From NCBI GenBank assembly GCA_020352595.1, contig CP070682.1, positions 2,049,207-2,061,950 of the forward strand: a stretch of 12,744 bases of DNA, in the 5' to 3' direction. This stretch comes from a bacterium. Lineage in GTDB: Bacteria > BMS3Abin14. The notes under the pieces were generated by a model. The model did no database searches. It saw only the letters and a program-made list of their open reading frames with translations, and was not told the origin of the DNA. This document shows, in pieces, positions 1 to 6,709 of the stretch. A program made the translations under genes and the position numbers. The first letter of the stretch is position 1. Every line of letters begins with the position of its first letter.

Positions 1-403
1 CAAGAGCTACGACAACGCCATCTATCTCAAGGACGGACCCGAGACGGTCTGGGAAAAGCTGCGGCCCATGGTCACCGATCCCGCAAGAGTGAGGAGGACC
101 GACCCGGGAGATCCGGAGAAATGCCCGGTGTACGACCTGCACAGATTTTTCACACCTCAGGAGCCCAGAGCGGAGGTCGCCGCGGGGTGCGCGTCCGCGG
201 ACATCGGCTGCATCGACTGCAAGAAGATCCTGTTCAGCGCCCTCGAGGAGGTCATGGAGCCCATTCGAAGCAGGCGCCAGGATCTGGAGACAAGGCCCGA
301 CCTGGTCAGGCAGATCCTGGAAGAGGGAAACGGACGGGCCAGGGAAGAGGCGCGCTTCACCATGGCCTCCGTCAGGGAAGCCGTCAGGCTCTACAGGCTC
401 TGA
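1..403 (+). CDS. trpS: Tryptophanyl-tRNA synthetase, C-terminal part (5' end outside window)
   Basis: Cytoplasmic class I aminoacyl-tRNA synthetase that charges tRNA-Trp with tryptophan. The frame is open from base 2 and ends at TGA 401-403, so about 133 C-terminal residues are visible. The first residues, KSYDNAIYL, match the end of the KMSKS catalytic loop (KMSKSYDN) that binds ATP and the tRNA acceptor end. Further on, the GCIDCKK segment and the following helices (LEEVMEPIRSRR) are typical of the bacterial TrpS C-terminal helical domain. The protein ends normally. Only 3 bases separate its stop from the scpA start, so the two are probably co-transcribed and translationally coupled. The trpS-scpA-scpB-rluB order is common in Deltaproteobacteria. 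The identification is firm; only the N-terminal Rossmann half is missing, because the window begins inside the gene. Confidence 0.93.
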   Translation, partial: KSYDNAIYLKDGPETVWEKLRPMVTDPARVRRTDPGDPEKCPVYDLHRFFTPQEPRAEVAAGCASADIGCIDCKKILFSALEEVMEPIRSRRQDLETRPDLVRQILEEGNGRAREEARFTMASVREAVRLYRL

Positions 404-406
404 GGC

Positions 407-1216
407 ATGGGGACCTCGGGGGACGGACACCAGACCGGCGGGAGCCCTCTGTCGGCGTACAGGATCGAGCTCGAGGCGTTCCAGGGCCCCCTTGATCTTC
501 TCCTCCACCTCATACGGAAGAACGAGGTGGACATTTACGACATCCCCATGGCCCAGATCACCAGCCAGTACCTTGCCTACCTGGAGATGATGAGGGAACT
601 GGACCTGGAGATCGCCAGCGAATTCCTGGTCATCGCCTCAGACCTCATCTACATCAAATCGAGGATGCTCCTGCCGCCCGACCAGGAGGATGACGAGGAG
701 GAGGCTGCCGATCCGCGCGAGGAGCTCGTCCGGCGCCTCATCGAATACCAGAAATACAAGAGTGTCGCTCAGAAGCTGTCCATGGCCCCCCAGCTCAACC
801 GTGACGTCTTCGGCCGGCCCGAAACGGAAGCTCCGGAGCCCTCCGGTGAGCTTTTCACCGAAGCCAGCCTCTTTCAGCTCATGGACGCCTTCAGGACGGT
901 CCTGGTCGAAGCCGAGAAGAGGGTCCCCTTGGAGGTCGTCAGGGAGTCGTACACCCTTGAACAGGCCATGGAGTTCATCGTGGAGCGCATCCGTGAAATG
1001 CCAAGCCTCACCTTCATGGGCCTCTTCTCGGACCTGACCACGAGGAGGAAGATCGTGACCGTTTTCCTGGGTGTCCTCGAAATGATAAGGCTCGGCAGGA
1101 TCATCGCCGTTCAGCACGAATTCGGGGATCCCATCAGCCTGGTCCTCAGACCGGAACCGGTGGCGGCTCCGGGACAGGACCCCGGACAGCAAGGAGCCGG
1201 TGAAAATGAAGGATGA
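407..1216 (+). CDS. scpA: Segregation and condensation protein A
   Basis: Kleisin subunit of the bacterial SMC-ScpAB condensin, which compacts and helps segregate the chromosome; it bridges the SMC heads and binds ScpB. The 269-residue product is of ordinary family length. The N-terminal SMC-neck-binding region is recognisable around residues 18-60 (YRIELEAFQGPLDLLLHLI, then VDIYDIPMAQITSQYL). A charged linker follows near residues 88-102 (acidic EDDEEEAADP), and a C-terminal winged-helix segment lies around residues 190-245 (SLTFMGLFSDLTTRRKIVTVFLGVLEMIRLGRI). The first 17 residues are not conserved. ATG 407 is the only standard start upstream of the conserved part; its ribosome site is weak (ACAGG or GAGG), which fits coupling to trpS. 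The 3' end overlaps scpB by 11 bases. Identification is confident. Confidence 0.95.
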   Translation: MGTSGDGHQTGGSPLSAYRIELEAFQGPLDLLLHLIRKNEVDIYDIPMAQITSQYLAYLEMMRELDLEIASEFLVIASDLIYIKSRMLLPPDQEDDEEEAADPREELVRRLIEYQKYKSVAQKLSMAPQLNRDVFGRPETEAPEPSGELFTEASLFQLMDAFRTVLVEAEKRVPLEVVRESYTLEQAMEFIVERIREMPSLTFMGLFSDLTTRRKIVTVFLGVLEMIRLGRIIAVQHEFGDPISLVLRPEPVAAPGQDPGQQGAGENEG

Positions 1217-1757
1217 GAAAGCCCTGTCCCTTGTGGAAGCCCTCCTCTTCGCCAGCCCCGATCCGCTCACGGTGGACAACATCGCGGAAGCTTCCGGTCT
1301 GTCCCGGGAAAGGATCAGACAGGTCCTGTCCTCCCTCGCCTCATCCTACGAAAGCGGGCAGAGGGGGTTCAGGATGATGGAGGTGGCCGGCGGCTATCAG
1401 CTGCGCACCGACGTTCGGTTCGCGGAGCCCATCAGCAGGCTCGTCAAAGCCAGGAGCCGGCGGCGTTTCAGCCGCTCGAGCCTCGAGACCCTTTCCATCA
1501 TCGCCTACCGGCAGCCTGTCACGCGGCCCGAGGTGGAGTTCATCAGGGGAGTGGACTCGGGTGCCGTCATCAAGACGCTGCTTTCCCAGACCATGATCCG
1601 GGTCCTCGGCCGCAAGGAAGCCCCCGGAAGACCCATCCTCTACGGCACCACCCGCTATTTTCTGGAATATTTCGGTCTGAGAGACCTCGAATCGCTCCCG
1701 ACGCTGGAAGAGGTGACGGAGCTGCTGGAGGAAGAAAACACCGTTGAGGGTGATTGA
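1206..1757 (+). CDS. scpB: Segregation and condensation protein B
   Basis: Partner of ScpA in the SMC condensin complex; a dimeric protein of two winged-helix domains that binds the central part of the kleisin. The 183-residue product shows the family signatures: an N-terminal LVEALLFASPDPLTVDNIAE segment, the SLETLSIIAYRQPVTRPEVE motif near residues 95-115, the IRGVDSGAVIKTLL segment, and LGRKEAPGRPILYGTT followed by FLEYFGL. The end is acidic (TELLEEENTVEGD). ATG 1206 is preferred because AAGGAG at 1191-1196 lies 9 bases upstream. An in-frame GTG at 1200 is only 3 bases from that site and adds just two residues. The gene overlaps the scpA stop by 11 bases, typical of coupled condensin subunits. 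The downstream pseudouridine synthase either overlaps its stop (TTG start) or begins 77 bases later. Confidence 0.95.
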   Translation: MKDEKALSLVEALLFASPDPLTVDNIAEASGLSRERIRQVLSSLASSYESGQRGFRMMEVAGGYQLRTDVRFAEPISRLVKARSRRRFSRSSLETLSIIAYRQPVTRPEVEFIRGVDSGAVIKTLLSQTMIRVLGRKEAPGRPILYGTTRYFLEYFGLRDLESLPTLEEVTELLEEENTVEGD

Positions 1758-1834
1758 GTGATCGCCTGAGTGGATCGGCCACACCAGGGCGGTCCCATCC
1801 ACGACGCGGATCCACCTCAACATGTTGCCCGACC

Positions 1835-2650
1835 ATGAAGGTCCGTCTGCACAAAGCCATCGCCGAAACCGGACTCGCTTCACGACGCACGGCCGAGGAG
1901 ATGATACGCCGGGGCAGGGTCACCGTGAACGGGGAGGTGGTGACGGCCATGGGAGTCCTGGTTGACCCGGCTACGGACACCATCGCCGTGGACGGTTCCC
2001 CCCTTGAGGCTGTTTCGAGAAAACGGTATTACCTCCTCAACAAACCGCCGGGGTACCTTTGCACCCGCAGCGACCCGCAGGGCCGGGAGACTGTTTTCGA
2101 CCTCCTCCCCGACGAGGTGGCTGTGGGATTGCACACTGCGGGAAGGCTCGACCTTGACGCCGAGGGGCTTCTCATCCTGACCAACGACGGCGAACTTACA
2201 GAGTGCCTCACACACCCCTCGGGGCACCTTCCCAAGACCTACCTCGTCAAGGTCAAGGGGCGTGTGGAACCCCGGACACTGAAAGAGCTGCGCAGAGGAG
2301 TCCATCTGGAGGACGGCATGACCTTTCCCGCCGGTGTCTCTCTCATGAAGGGAACGGGAGCCGACAGGAACAGCTGGCTGAGGATGACACTCCTCGAGGG
2401 CAGGAAGAACCAGATCAAGAGGATGGGCGCGGCCGTCGGCCACCGGGTCCTGAGGATCAGGCGGGTCTCCATAGGCACTCTCACCCTTCCGGGGCGGATA
2501 AAACCCGGAGCCTACCGGAAACTCACGGCCAGTGAGGTCGAGTCCCTGAAGAGGGGCGAGCATGGTTCAGGCTTCAAGGCTCAACGCCCAACGGGCAGGA
2601 AAACGACCAAGGTCAGAGGTCCGGGACCCGAAGGGTCACACGGAACCTGA
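1835..2650 (+). CDS. rluB: RluB/RsuA-family rRNA pseudouridine synthase
   Basis: Isomerises a specific uridine in rRNA to pseudouridine; in this family RluB modifies 23S rRNA and RsuA 16S rRNA. The product is 271 residues from ATG 1835. Residues 1-58 form an S4 RNA-binding domain (MKVRLHKAIAETGLASRRTAE). The catalytic domain carries KPPGYLCTRSDPQGR at about 70-84, the catalytic aspartate D106 in AGRLDLDAEGLLILTNDG, KTYLVKV, and EGRKNQIKRM near 188-197. After residue 240 a basic, Gly/Lys/Arg-rich tail (about 31 residues) may add RNA contacts. Start choice: ATG 1835 fits the usual family N-terminus but has no clear ribosome site. An in-frame TTG at 1754 overlaps the scpB stop and lies just after GAGGGTGA, but would add 27 residues of low-conservation sequence. 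Which rRNA is modified cannot be settled by eye; position after scpAB favours RluB. Confidence 0.88.
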   Translation: MKVRLHKAIAETGLASRRTAEEMIRRGRVTVNGEVVTAMGVLVDPATDTIAVDGSPLEAVSRKRYYLLNKPPGYLCTRSDPQGRETVFDLLPDEVAVGLHTAGRLDLDAEGLLILTNDGELTECLTHPSGHLPKTYLVKVKGRVEPRTLKELRRGVHLEDGMTFPAGVSLMKGTGADRNSWLRMTLLEGRKNQIKRMGAAVGHRVLRIRRVSIGTLTLPGRIKPGAYRKLTASEVESLKRGEHGSGFKAQRPTGRKTTKVRGPGPEGSHGT

Positions 2651-2655
2651 ACCTT

Positions 2656-2682
2656 GCGGGGTGCCAGCGGCCGGCACCTTGC
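2656..2682 (+). terminator. Hairpin just after rluB, possible transcription end
   Basis: A stem-loop begins 6 bases after the rluB stop: GCGGGGTGCC (2656-2665) pairs with GGCACCTTGC (2673-2682) over ten positions, two of them G-U, with a 7-base loop. There is no T run behind it, so it is not a classical intrinsic terminator. It may stop transcription together with Rho, protect the 3' end, or simply be part of the GTGCCAG-type repeat debris in this spacer. Confidence 0.35.
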
Positions 2683-2724
2683 ACCTGGAGCGAAGACCGG
2701 AGAACAGCGCAAGGCCCACACACG

Positions 2725-2770
2725 AAGTTCTAATTTGTAATATGTTCTTATTTTTAAGCACCTAGAACTT
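2725..2770. repeat. 8-bp perfect inverted repeat AAGTTCTA/TAGAACTT
   Basis: AAGTTCTA at 2725-2732 is the exact reverse complement of TAGAACTT at 2763-2770, with 30 AT-rich bases between. It is nested inside a wider 9-bp inverted pair, GGGTGCCAG (2659-2667) and CTGGCACCC (2834-2842). The nested arrangement suggests a decayed intergenic repeat element rather than a single operator. Confidence 0.45.
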
Positions 2771-2898
2771 AGTACTTGTTACACAGCATCAAGAACGAGG
2801 CGCCAACCCGCAACTCTGCGTCCCACTAAGTTCCTGGCACCCGCAGCCCGCTGCCTTCCTTCTGCCAAACAAGACCACCAGCCTCCCTCCTCCTTCCC

Positions 2899-2928
2899 TT
2901 GACACCGCCGTACAATTTACCTTCTAAT
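2899..2928 (+). promoter_or_regulatory. Sigma70-type promoter for the HD-GYP gene
   Basis: A perfect TTGACA -35 box (2899-2904) is followed after 18 bases by TCTAAT (2923-2928), five of six matches to TATAAT. Transcription would begin near 2935 and give a leader of about 25 bases. A ribosome site AGGAG (2947-2951) lies 9 bases before ATG 2961. The boxes are seen in the sequence; activity is inferred. Confidence 0.65.
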
Positions 2929-2960
2929 GACCTCTGACGCCTTTACAGGAGAGCTTATAG

Positions 2961-4193
2961 ATGACGACGGCCGGCAAACTGTCCAAGATCATCGACCTCG
3001 GTCTGGAGATGAACCAGGTCAAGGATCTCGACATCCTCCTGGACAGGATCCTTTCGGAGGCCAGGAAATTCGTCAACGCGGACGCCGGTTCCATCTACAT
3101 CCGCCGAAGGGACAAGCTCGAGTTCAGCTACACCCAGAACGCCACCCTCCAGAAATCCCTGCCACCCGGCAAGAAGCTCATCTACTCCAGTTTCACCGTG
3201 CCCATCAACAACCTGTCCATCGCGGGCTACGTGGCGGGCAACGGTGTCCTCCTCAACATCCAGGACGCCTACAGGCTTCCGGAGGACGCGCCATACTCCT
3301 TCAGCCACGACTTCGACAAGATGTCCAAATACAGGACCCAGTCCATCCTGACCATTCCCCTGACGACCAAGAGAAACGAGGTCATCGGCGTTCTGCAGCT
3401 CATCAACGCCAAGAACAGGAAAGGTGAGGTCGTCGCGTTCCAGAAGTCCATGGAGCCGATGATCCTCCACTTCGCCAGCATCGCGGCCAACGCCATTGAG
3501 AGAGCCAACATGACGCGGTCCATCATCCTGAGGACCATCGAGATGGCCCGTCTGAGGGATCCCAAGGAGACGGGGGCCCACGTCCAGCGCGTGGCCTCCT
3601 ATTCCGTGGCCATCTACGAGGTCTGGGCGATGCAGCGTTCCATTCCCCCGAGGGATGTCGAAAGGGACAAGGACATCCTCAAGATCGCCGCCATGCTCCA
3701 TGACGTTGGCAAGGTGGCCATACCCGACATCATCCTCAAGAAACCAGACAAGCTCAACGACCGCGAATTCGAGACCATGAAACAGCACACCTGGCTCGGC
3801 GCGAAACTCTTCTCCGAGACCTTCTCGGAATACGACGAGGCCTCCGCCATCATCGCCATGAACCATCACGAGAGATGGGACGGCAGCGGGTATCCCGGCT
3901 TCATCGATCCGGAGACGGGCCGGCCCATACTCGGTTTCGAGGTCTCGCCGGGAAAAGCGAGGGGACGCAAATCGGAGGAGATCCCTCCCTTCGGGCGTAT
4001 AGTGGCCATAGCCGACGTCTACGACGCCCTCTCCTCTTCTAGATCCTACAAGGATGCCTGGGACGAGGACAGGATCCTCGAGACCATGAGGATGGAGGCC
4101 GGGCGGCATTTCGACCCCGAGATGATCGATGCGTTCTTCTTCAGCCTCGACGTCGTCCACAACATCAAGGAACGGATCCCCGACACCGACTGA
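2961..4193 (+). CDS. GAF domain HD-GYP cyclic-dinucleotide phosphodiesterase
   Basis: Probable cytoplasmic enzyme that hydrolyses c-di-GMP (some family members act on 3'3'-cGAMP), tuned by an N-terminal GAF sensor. In the 410-residue product, GAF covers about residues 20-180 (DAGSIYIRRRDKLEFSYTQN, then IAGYVAG, SILTIPLTTKRNEVIGVLQL). HD-GYP covers about 190-400 with the metal ligands and signatures intact: H207 in GAHVQRV, H247-D248 in AAMLHDVGKVAIPD, H276, H302-H303-E304, the DGSGYP motif at 307-312, and D352 in IADVYDAL. There is no signal peptide or membrane segment. An insertion of roughly 20 residues (about 313-337) separates GYP from the EEIPPFGRIVAIAD motif. The gene stands alone behind its own promoter, between the housekeeping run and the cAMP operon. 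Enzyme class is firm; the preferred substrate is not determinable here. Confidence 0.92.
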   Translation: MTTAGKLSKIIDLGLEMNQVKDLDILLDRILSEARKFVNADAGSIYIRRRDKLEFSYTQNATLQKSLPPGKKLIYSSFTVPINNLSIAGYVAGNGVLLNIQDAYRLPEDAPYSFSHDFDKMSKYRTQSILTIPLTTKRNEVIGVLQLINAKNRKGEVVAFQKSMEPMILHFASIAANAIERANMTRSIILRTIEMARLRDPKETGAHVQRVASYSVAIYEVWAMQRSIPPRDVERDKDILKIAAMLHDVGKVAIPDIILKKPDKLNDREFETMKQHTWLGAKLFSETFSEYDEASAIIAMNHHERWDGSGYPGFIDPETGRPILGFEVSPGKARGRKSEEIPPFGRIVAIADVYDALSSSRSYKDAWDEDRILETMRMEAGRHFDPEMIDAFFFSLDVVHNIKERIPDTD

Positions 4194-4244
4194 ACAGCTC
4201 CCGGCGGGAGTACCCCGCAAGCCTCCGGGCGCGAGGAGACATCA

Positions 4245-4259
4245 CGGATCAAAGATCCG
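4245..4259. repeat. Short palindrome CGGATC-AAA-GATCCG
   Basis: A perfect 6-bp inverted repeat with a 3-base centre lies in the 182-base spacer between the HD-GYP and FAD oxidoreductase genes. It could be a small RNA hairpin or a protein site. Its GGATC/GATCC core reappears in the larger inverted repeat at 4415-4450. No promoter or terminator could be recognised confidently in this spacer. Confidence 0.35.
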
Positions 4260-4375
4260 GAGTCCCTGACGGGGTCAAGGCCCCTCCCATCCAATGGAAA
4301 CCGGCAACATGATCGTGACGCGCGCATTGCCATGGAACCACGGGTCCGGAACGGTTGGGGAGGTCGGGGGCCAGG

Positions 4376-5806
4376 ATGATTCCTGCCATGAGATCCAGTA
4401 GGGGAACGAAGCCGGATCAGGGATCCACGGGGGATTTCCGATCCCTGATCACGACGCCGGATGCAGGGCAAAAGGCCTCCCTGTCCCTGTCCGACGGTTC
4501 CAGGATAGCCGTCATCGGCGGCGGTCCTGCGGGCTCCTTTTTCGGCTATTTCACCCTGATGATGGCCCAGATGCTCGGCCGCGACCTCGACGTCACGATC
4601 TTCGAACCCAAGGATTTTCTTACCCCGGGACCTGGAAGCTGTAACCGTTGCGGCGGTGTCATCTCCGAACTCATGGTCCAGACCCTGGCAGTGGAGGGCA
4701 TCAACATACCTTCTTCGGTGATCCAGAGGGGGCTGAGCAGTTACGAACTGTACACTGAACTGGGAGATGTCAGCATCGAGACGCCGACGAAGGAAAAAAC
4801 CATCGCGTCGGTTTATCGCGGCGGCGGTCCACAGGACCTGGTCATCAGCGACAAGGACAGTTTCGACGCCTTCCTCCTGCGCAGGGCTGTTGAAAAGGGC
4901 GCGCGGCATTGTGCCCGCTACGTCGACAGGATCGCTTTCGAGGAGGGGAAACCGGTGCTGTTCTCGGGAGAGGAAAGGCTCATGCAGGCAGACCTCGTCG
5001 TGGGGGCCTTCGGTGTGAACACGTGGAAGGTCCCGCAGTTCGAGGGCCTGCCCTTCCGGTATCACCGTCCCCGGATGACCAGGACGGCCATCGCCGAGAT
5101 CGCACTGGATCCCGATTATATTACCGAGCGGTACGGCAACAGTGTCCAGCTCTTCCTGCTCCCCGTGAAGAACGTCCTGTTCGCCGCCATCATCCCCAAG
5201 CGTTCCTACGTGACCCTCTGCATCCTCGGCAAGGCCATCAACCGCTCCACGGTGGACGTCTTTCTCGCTCACCCCAAGGTCCGCGCCCTGTTCCCGGAAG
5301 GACGGCTTGACAGGCTTGCCTGCATGTGCCTTCCCATGATGAACGTGGGCGCGCCAAGGAGACCCTACGCCGACCGCATCGTCTTCATCGGTGACTCCGG
5401 ATCGACCCGCCTGTACAAGGACGGCATCGGTGGGGCCTACTTCATGGCCAAATCGGCCGTCAAGACGGTAATCATGAACGGTGTCAGCCGCAAGGACTTC
5501 GCCGGAAACTTCATGCCGGATTACCGGAGCATCAGGGTCGACAACAGGTTCGGGCGATTCCTCTTCTGGGTCACGTCCATGTTCAGGAAGTTCGGGTTCC
5601 TGAACGCCGCCATGCTGGAGGTCGTGGATAAGGAACAGGCAGACCCGTCCGACGGTCGAAAGATCCTCAGCGCCATCCTCTGGGACATGTTCACCGGTAA
5701 CGAACGTTACCGGTCCATCTTTTTCCGGGCCATCGCACCCGAACTCGTCATCAAGATGACCTGGTCCGCCGTCAGGCACTTTTTCGGAGGAAGCCATGAC
5801 AGATGA
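4376..5806 (+). CDS. FAD-dependent oxidoreductase, geranylgeranyl reductase-like
   Basis: Flavoprotein of the broad geranylgeranyl-reductase/FixC group, which uses FAD to reduce double bases in isoprenoid chains or act in related redox steps; the substrate here is unknown. With ATG 4376 the product has 476 residues. The N-terminal Rossmann FAD motif is IAVIGGGPAGSFFG (about 44-57). A Cys-rich CNRCGG motif at about 89-94 resembles the conserved cysteine segment of geranylgeranyl reductases. The second FAD-contact motif is RIVFIGDSGSTRLYKDGIGG (about 334-353). The C-terminal third is basic and aromatic, with no clear membrane helix. The first 40 or so residues are not family-like. ATG 4388 and an upstream in-frame TTG 4355 are alternative starts. 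The 3' end overlaps the next gene by 11 bases, tying this enzyme to the cAMP signalling genes. Confidence 0.82.
   Translation: MIPAMRSSRGTKPDQGSTGDFRSLITTPDAGQKASLSLSDGSRIAVIGGGPAGSFFGYFTLMMAQMLGRDLDVTIFEPKDFLTPGPGSCNRCGGVISELMVQTLAVEGINIPSSVIQRGLSSYELYTELGDVSIETPTKEKTIASVYRGGGPQDLVISDKDSFDAFLLRRAVEKGARHCARYVDRIAFEEGKPVLFSGEERLMQADLVVGAFGVNTWKVPQFEGLPFRYHRPRMTRTAIAEIALDPDYITERYGNSVQLFLLPVKNVLFAAIIPKRSYVTLCILGKAINRSTVDVFLAHPKVRALFPEGRLDRLACMCLPMMNVGAPRRPYADRIVFIGDSGSTRLYKDGIGGAYFMAKSAVKTVIMNGVSRKDFAGNFMPDYRSIRVDNRFGRFLFWVTSMFRKFGFLNAAMLEVVDKEQADPSDGRKILSAILWDMFTGNERYRSIFFRAIAPELVIKMTWSAVRHFFGGSHDR
4415..4450. repeat. Perfect 11-bp inverted repeat near the start of the FAD oxidoreductase
   Basis: GATCAGGGATC (4415-4425) and GATCCCTGATC (4440-4450) are exact reverse complements, 14 bases apart. 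In mRNA this forms a strong hairpin about 40 bases after the chosen start codon, inside the poorly conserved N-terminal extension. It may affect translation or bind a regulator. No T run follows, so it is not a terminator. Confidence 0.5.
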
Positions 5807-6659
5807 CCTCGGTGTGAACTTTCAGGACGGTACCGCTGTTTTCAGGGAGGGTGATCCGGGCGACTGCATGTACGTCATCAGGGAGGGGAGGATCAGGATC
5901 AGCAAGAGATCGTCCGAGGGGGATGTCCACATCACCACCCTCGGGGAAGGCGACATCTTCGGGGAGATGGCACTGTTCGACCGTCAGCCCAGGTCGGCCA
6001 CGGCCACAGCACTGGGGCCCGCGCGGCTGCTGAAGATCAGCAGGAAGACCTTCCTCGAAAGCCTCGGCAGGGACCCCACCCTTGCTTTCAACGTCCTCGA
6101 GGCCATGAGTTCCAGGACCCGGCGCCTCAATAAGGCGTTCATGAAGATCAAGGAGGAAAAGTTCGACGTCCTCAGGGTCGCCGGCGACCTGGAGGGGGTG
6201 TGCAGACTTATACTCGAAGAGGCCAGGGAGACGGTGGACGCGGACAACGGCTCCATCATGCTCCTGGATCCCGACGGCCACAGCCTCGAGATCGCCGCGG
6301 CCTTCGGCACGGAACAGCCGGAAAAGATGAAACTGAAGCTGGGTGACGGCATCGCCGGCAGAGTGCTCGAGTCCGGACAGGCCCAGATGATCAACAACGT
6401 CTCCATGAACCCCATGTACAAGCCTGGTGGTCCTGAACTCAAAAGCATCGTCTGCGTCCCGCTGATCTCGGGTGAGCGGCGTCTGGGGGTCCTGAACCTG
6501 AGCTCGAGCTCGGAGAAGCTGTTCACCGTGGAGGACCTGAAGTTCATACAGATGCTGGCGTCATACTCGGTACTCACCATCCAGAACGCCCTGGACTTCA
6601 AACAGCTCAGGGAAGCCACCGAGGCGCTTGCCCTGTTGGTCCAGTCCGTCATATCCTAG
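5796..6659 (+). CDS. Cyclic nucleotide-binding and GAF domain protein (first paralogue)
   Basis: Probable cytoplasmic cAMP receiver with no DNA-binding output. In the 287-residue product, residues 8-120 form a cNMP-binding domain. The phosphate-binding cassette is intact (FGEMALFDRQPRSATAT, residues 55-71), including E57, which normally binds the ribose 2'-OH, and R66, which binds the phosphate. A basic helical linker (about 100-125) follows. A GAF domain covers about 128-270 (DNGSIMLLDPDG, GDGIAGRVLESGQAQMINN, SIVCVPL, GVLNLSS). There is no helix-turn-helix, so it is not a Crp-type transcription factor. GGAGG (5786-5790) lies 5 bases before ATG 5796. It overlaps the oxidoreductase stop by 11 bases and is followed 50 bases later by the cyclase. 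It aligns end to end with the protein at 8968-9858. Confidence 0.88.
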   Translation: MTDDLGVNFQDGTAVFREGDPGDCMYVIREGRIRISKRSSEGDVHITTLGEGDIFGEMALFDRQPRSATATALGPARLLKISRKTFLESLGRDPTLAFNVLEAMSSRTRRLNKAFMKIKEEKFDVLRVAGDLEGVCRLILEEARETVDADNGSIMLLDPDGHSLEIAAAFGTEQPEKMKLKLGDGIAGRVLESGQAQMINNVSMNPMYKPGGPELKSIVCVPLISGERRLGVLNLSSSSEKLFTVEDLKFIQMLASYSVLTIQNALDFKQLREATEALALLVQSVIS

Positions 6660-6709
6660 GGACATCCGGCAGGAACCATCAGGAAACACCTCAAGGGCGG
6701 CGGAGATGA

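Larger units (their letters stand above)
2651..2960. other. Non-coding spacer between rluB and the HD-GYP gene, with repeat debris
   Basis: No convincing gene lies in these 310 bases. The middle is AT-rich (about 2722-2785) in an otherwise GC-rich setting. Two short word families recur in both orientations: GTGCCAG/GGCACC-like (2661, 2673, 2680-2688, 2834-2842) and AAGTTC/GAACTTAG-like (2725-2732, 2763-2772, 2828-2833). The final 60 bases hold a promoter and the ribosome site of the following gene. Confidence 0.6.

Noticed and set aside
4198..4210. Stem CTCCC-GGC-GGGAG after the HD-GYP stop as a terminator
   Set aside because: Only five base pairs with no T run; too weak to call in GC-rich DNA.
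2955..4220. Antisense open frame of 421 codons over the HD-GYP gene
   Set aside because: The + strand product has complete GAF and HD-GYP motifs; the antisense translation is low-complexity and unrelated to any known family.
4247..4450. Cluster of eight GATC sites, possible Dam-type or origin-like region
   Set aside because: GATC is frequent throughout this window (for example about nine in the first 600 bases), and half of the cluster is explained by the two palindromes. No DnaA boxes or origin gene context were seen.
4046..5797. Antisense open frame of 583 codons across the end of the HD-GYP gene and the FAD oxidoreductase
   Set aside because: It spans two well-supported + strand genes and their spacer, shows no domain, and fits the expected mirror pattern of high-GC third positions.
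5796..6659. Reading the cNMP-GAF proteins as Crp/Fnr transcription factors
   Set aside because: After the cNMP domain both proteins continue straight into a GAF domain, and no helix-turn-helix segment is visible.
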